Assembly (NCBI GenBank): GCA_965207025.1
Contig: OZ242258.1
Span: 3,720,001-3,784,000 of the forward strand
Direction of reading: 5' to 3'
Source: Bin87 sp034423595
GTDB taxonomy: Bacteria; Chloroflexota; Dehalococcoidia; Lucifugimonadales; UBA3495
DNA length: 64,000 bases
The position numbers and the translations under genes were made by a program. The notes beneath the pieces were generated by a model. It was given only the letters and a program-made list of their open reading frames with translations. It was not told where the DNA came from and did not search any database. Positions 63,475-64,000 of the stretch are shown here, in pieces. How positions within the stretch are numbered: position 1 is the first letter of the stretch; every line of letters begins with the position of its first letter.

Positions 63475-63779
63475 GTTTCCACCTCCTTTGTTCCAAGTAT
63501 CACGATCACGTCCTCGTCCAGGAGCAGGGCCAGGCCGCCGGGCACCCGCAGGGCGATGCGCGCCAGGGCCAGCATGGCGCCAGCTCCAGGCTCGCCGCCC
63601 CGCTTGCGCCAGCGCCAAAGCTGCCGGCTGTCCACCCCCATGGCCGTGGCCAGCCCCTCCCAGGGGAGGCCGGTCAGCCGTTTGATGACCTCCAGCTTCT
63701 CCCGGAAGTCCTCCGGCACCAGGGCCACGCCCGGGGGAATGTCAATGGGCGTCCCCGTCCCGGGGCGGGGGCTAGGCAT
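63471..63779 (-). CDS. Small HTH protein
   Basis: A 102-residue protein with an HTH-like segment LPWEGLATAMGVDSRQLWRWRKRG followed by a hydrophobic helix (MLALARIALRVPGGLALLL). ATG 63779 overlaps the upstream gene by 8 bases. The layout resembles antitoxin-type or plasmid-type XRE regulators, but no toxin is seen. Confidence 0.6.
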   Translation of the reverse strand: MPSPRPGTGTPIDIPPGVALVPEDFREKLEVIKRLTGLPWEGLATAMGVDSRQLWRWRKRGGEPGAGAMLALARIALRVPGGLALLLDEDVIVILGTKEVET

Positions 63780-64000
63780 CGACCCGCTCCTGGACGAAGA
63801 GAACGTCGAAGTCTGACACGCCCAGCACATCCATCAGCCGCTGGCGGGTCTCCGCCGAGGGACACCGTTCCCCGTTTATCAGCTGGGATAGGTAGCCCGA
63901 GGAGCGTCCGATGCGCCGGGCCAGTTCGTTCTGGGTCAGGTTGAGCCGGTTCAGCAGTTCCCACACCGCCTCGGCCTTGAGCCTGACCCGGTAGAGGGTC
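63772..64000 (-). CDS. HTH (XRE) protein, partial at window edge
   Basis: The frame stays open to the window end (..LYRVRLKAEAVWELLNRL), so the true start lies beyond 64000. A GTG at 63966 is possible but not preferred. LTQNELARRIGRSSGYLSQLING is a canonical XRE-type HTH, and SDFDVLFV follows. It heads, or lies within, the minus-strand HTH cluster. Confidence 0.65.
   Translation of the reverse strand, partial: TLYRVRLKAEAVWELLNRLNLTQNELARRIGRSSGYLSQLINGERCPSAETRQRLMDVLGVSDFDVLFVQERVDA

Noticed and set aside
1..64000. tRNA, rRNA, retron or diversity-generating element
   Set aside because: No tRNA-like T-loop/CCA layout, rRNA stretch or reverse transcriptase motif (YxDD) was found by reading. 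A dedicated scan was not possible.

Overview
The window looks like a mosaic accessory region from a GC-rich bacterium. My best guess is a Chloroflexota, Dehalococcoidia-like lineage. I base this on recollection of where replication-relaxation proteins, multi-domain Calx-beta giants and Uma2 families are common; no phylogenetic marker is present. I see no rRNA, tRNA, CRISPR array or housekeeping operon. By eye, 1-9.3 kb and 33-41 kb are less GC-rich than the rest.

Layout. (1) 1.3-6.2 kb is a tight operon of a TerY-type phosphorylation triad: VWA protein, PP2C phosphatase, then a Ser/Thr-type kinase fused to two zinc ribbons and an ADP-ribosylglycohydrolase, followed by a double-Nudix protein. 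A membrane-anchored CAP protein and a polytopic membrane protein lie downstream. (2) 9.3-21.6 kb (block I) and 53.2-62.1 kb (block II) are paralogous: Uma2 protein, triple-HTH regulator with a structured leader, a conserved linker, a small HTH/coiled-coil protein here called 'protein A', a VirD4/HerA-like conjugative ATPase, and a replication-relaxation (RR) protein. Block II is intact. Block I has an IS21 element, a frameshifted protein A and no ATPase. (3) 27.5-33.2 kb (block III) carries the same protein A/ATPase/RR triad in mirror orientation. (4) Between blocks I and III, two large serine recombinases converge tail-to-tail over a dyad-symmetric 52-bp site. The same site recurs at 1.1 kb and 41.1 kb, so the 40-kb interval is bracketed by att-like repeats. 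(5) 33.3-40.8 kb resembles a small defence island: GIY-YIG nuclease, Phd/VapC toxin-antitoxin, a large N6-adenine methylase with a nuclease-like N-terminus, and an AAA ATPase plus DUF4276 pair. (6) 42.6-51.7 kb is one 3024-residue secreted repeat protein. (7) A frameshifted ISAs1 element with an 8-bp target duplication separates it from block II. (8) 62.1-64 kb holds a DUF3800-like protein and four small HTH genes running off the window edge.

The most distinctive system is the repeated, divergently arranged protein A // ATPase-RR triad. Its intergenic regions share dyad operators (TTGYA-N3/4-TACAA), including one left behind where the ATPase has been lost. Together with the paired recombinases and repeated att-like sites, this suggests a family of related integrative elements that has duplicated and inserted tail-to-tail. 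The kinase/zinc-ribbon/ADP-ribosylglycohydrolase fusion is the second notable system.
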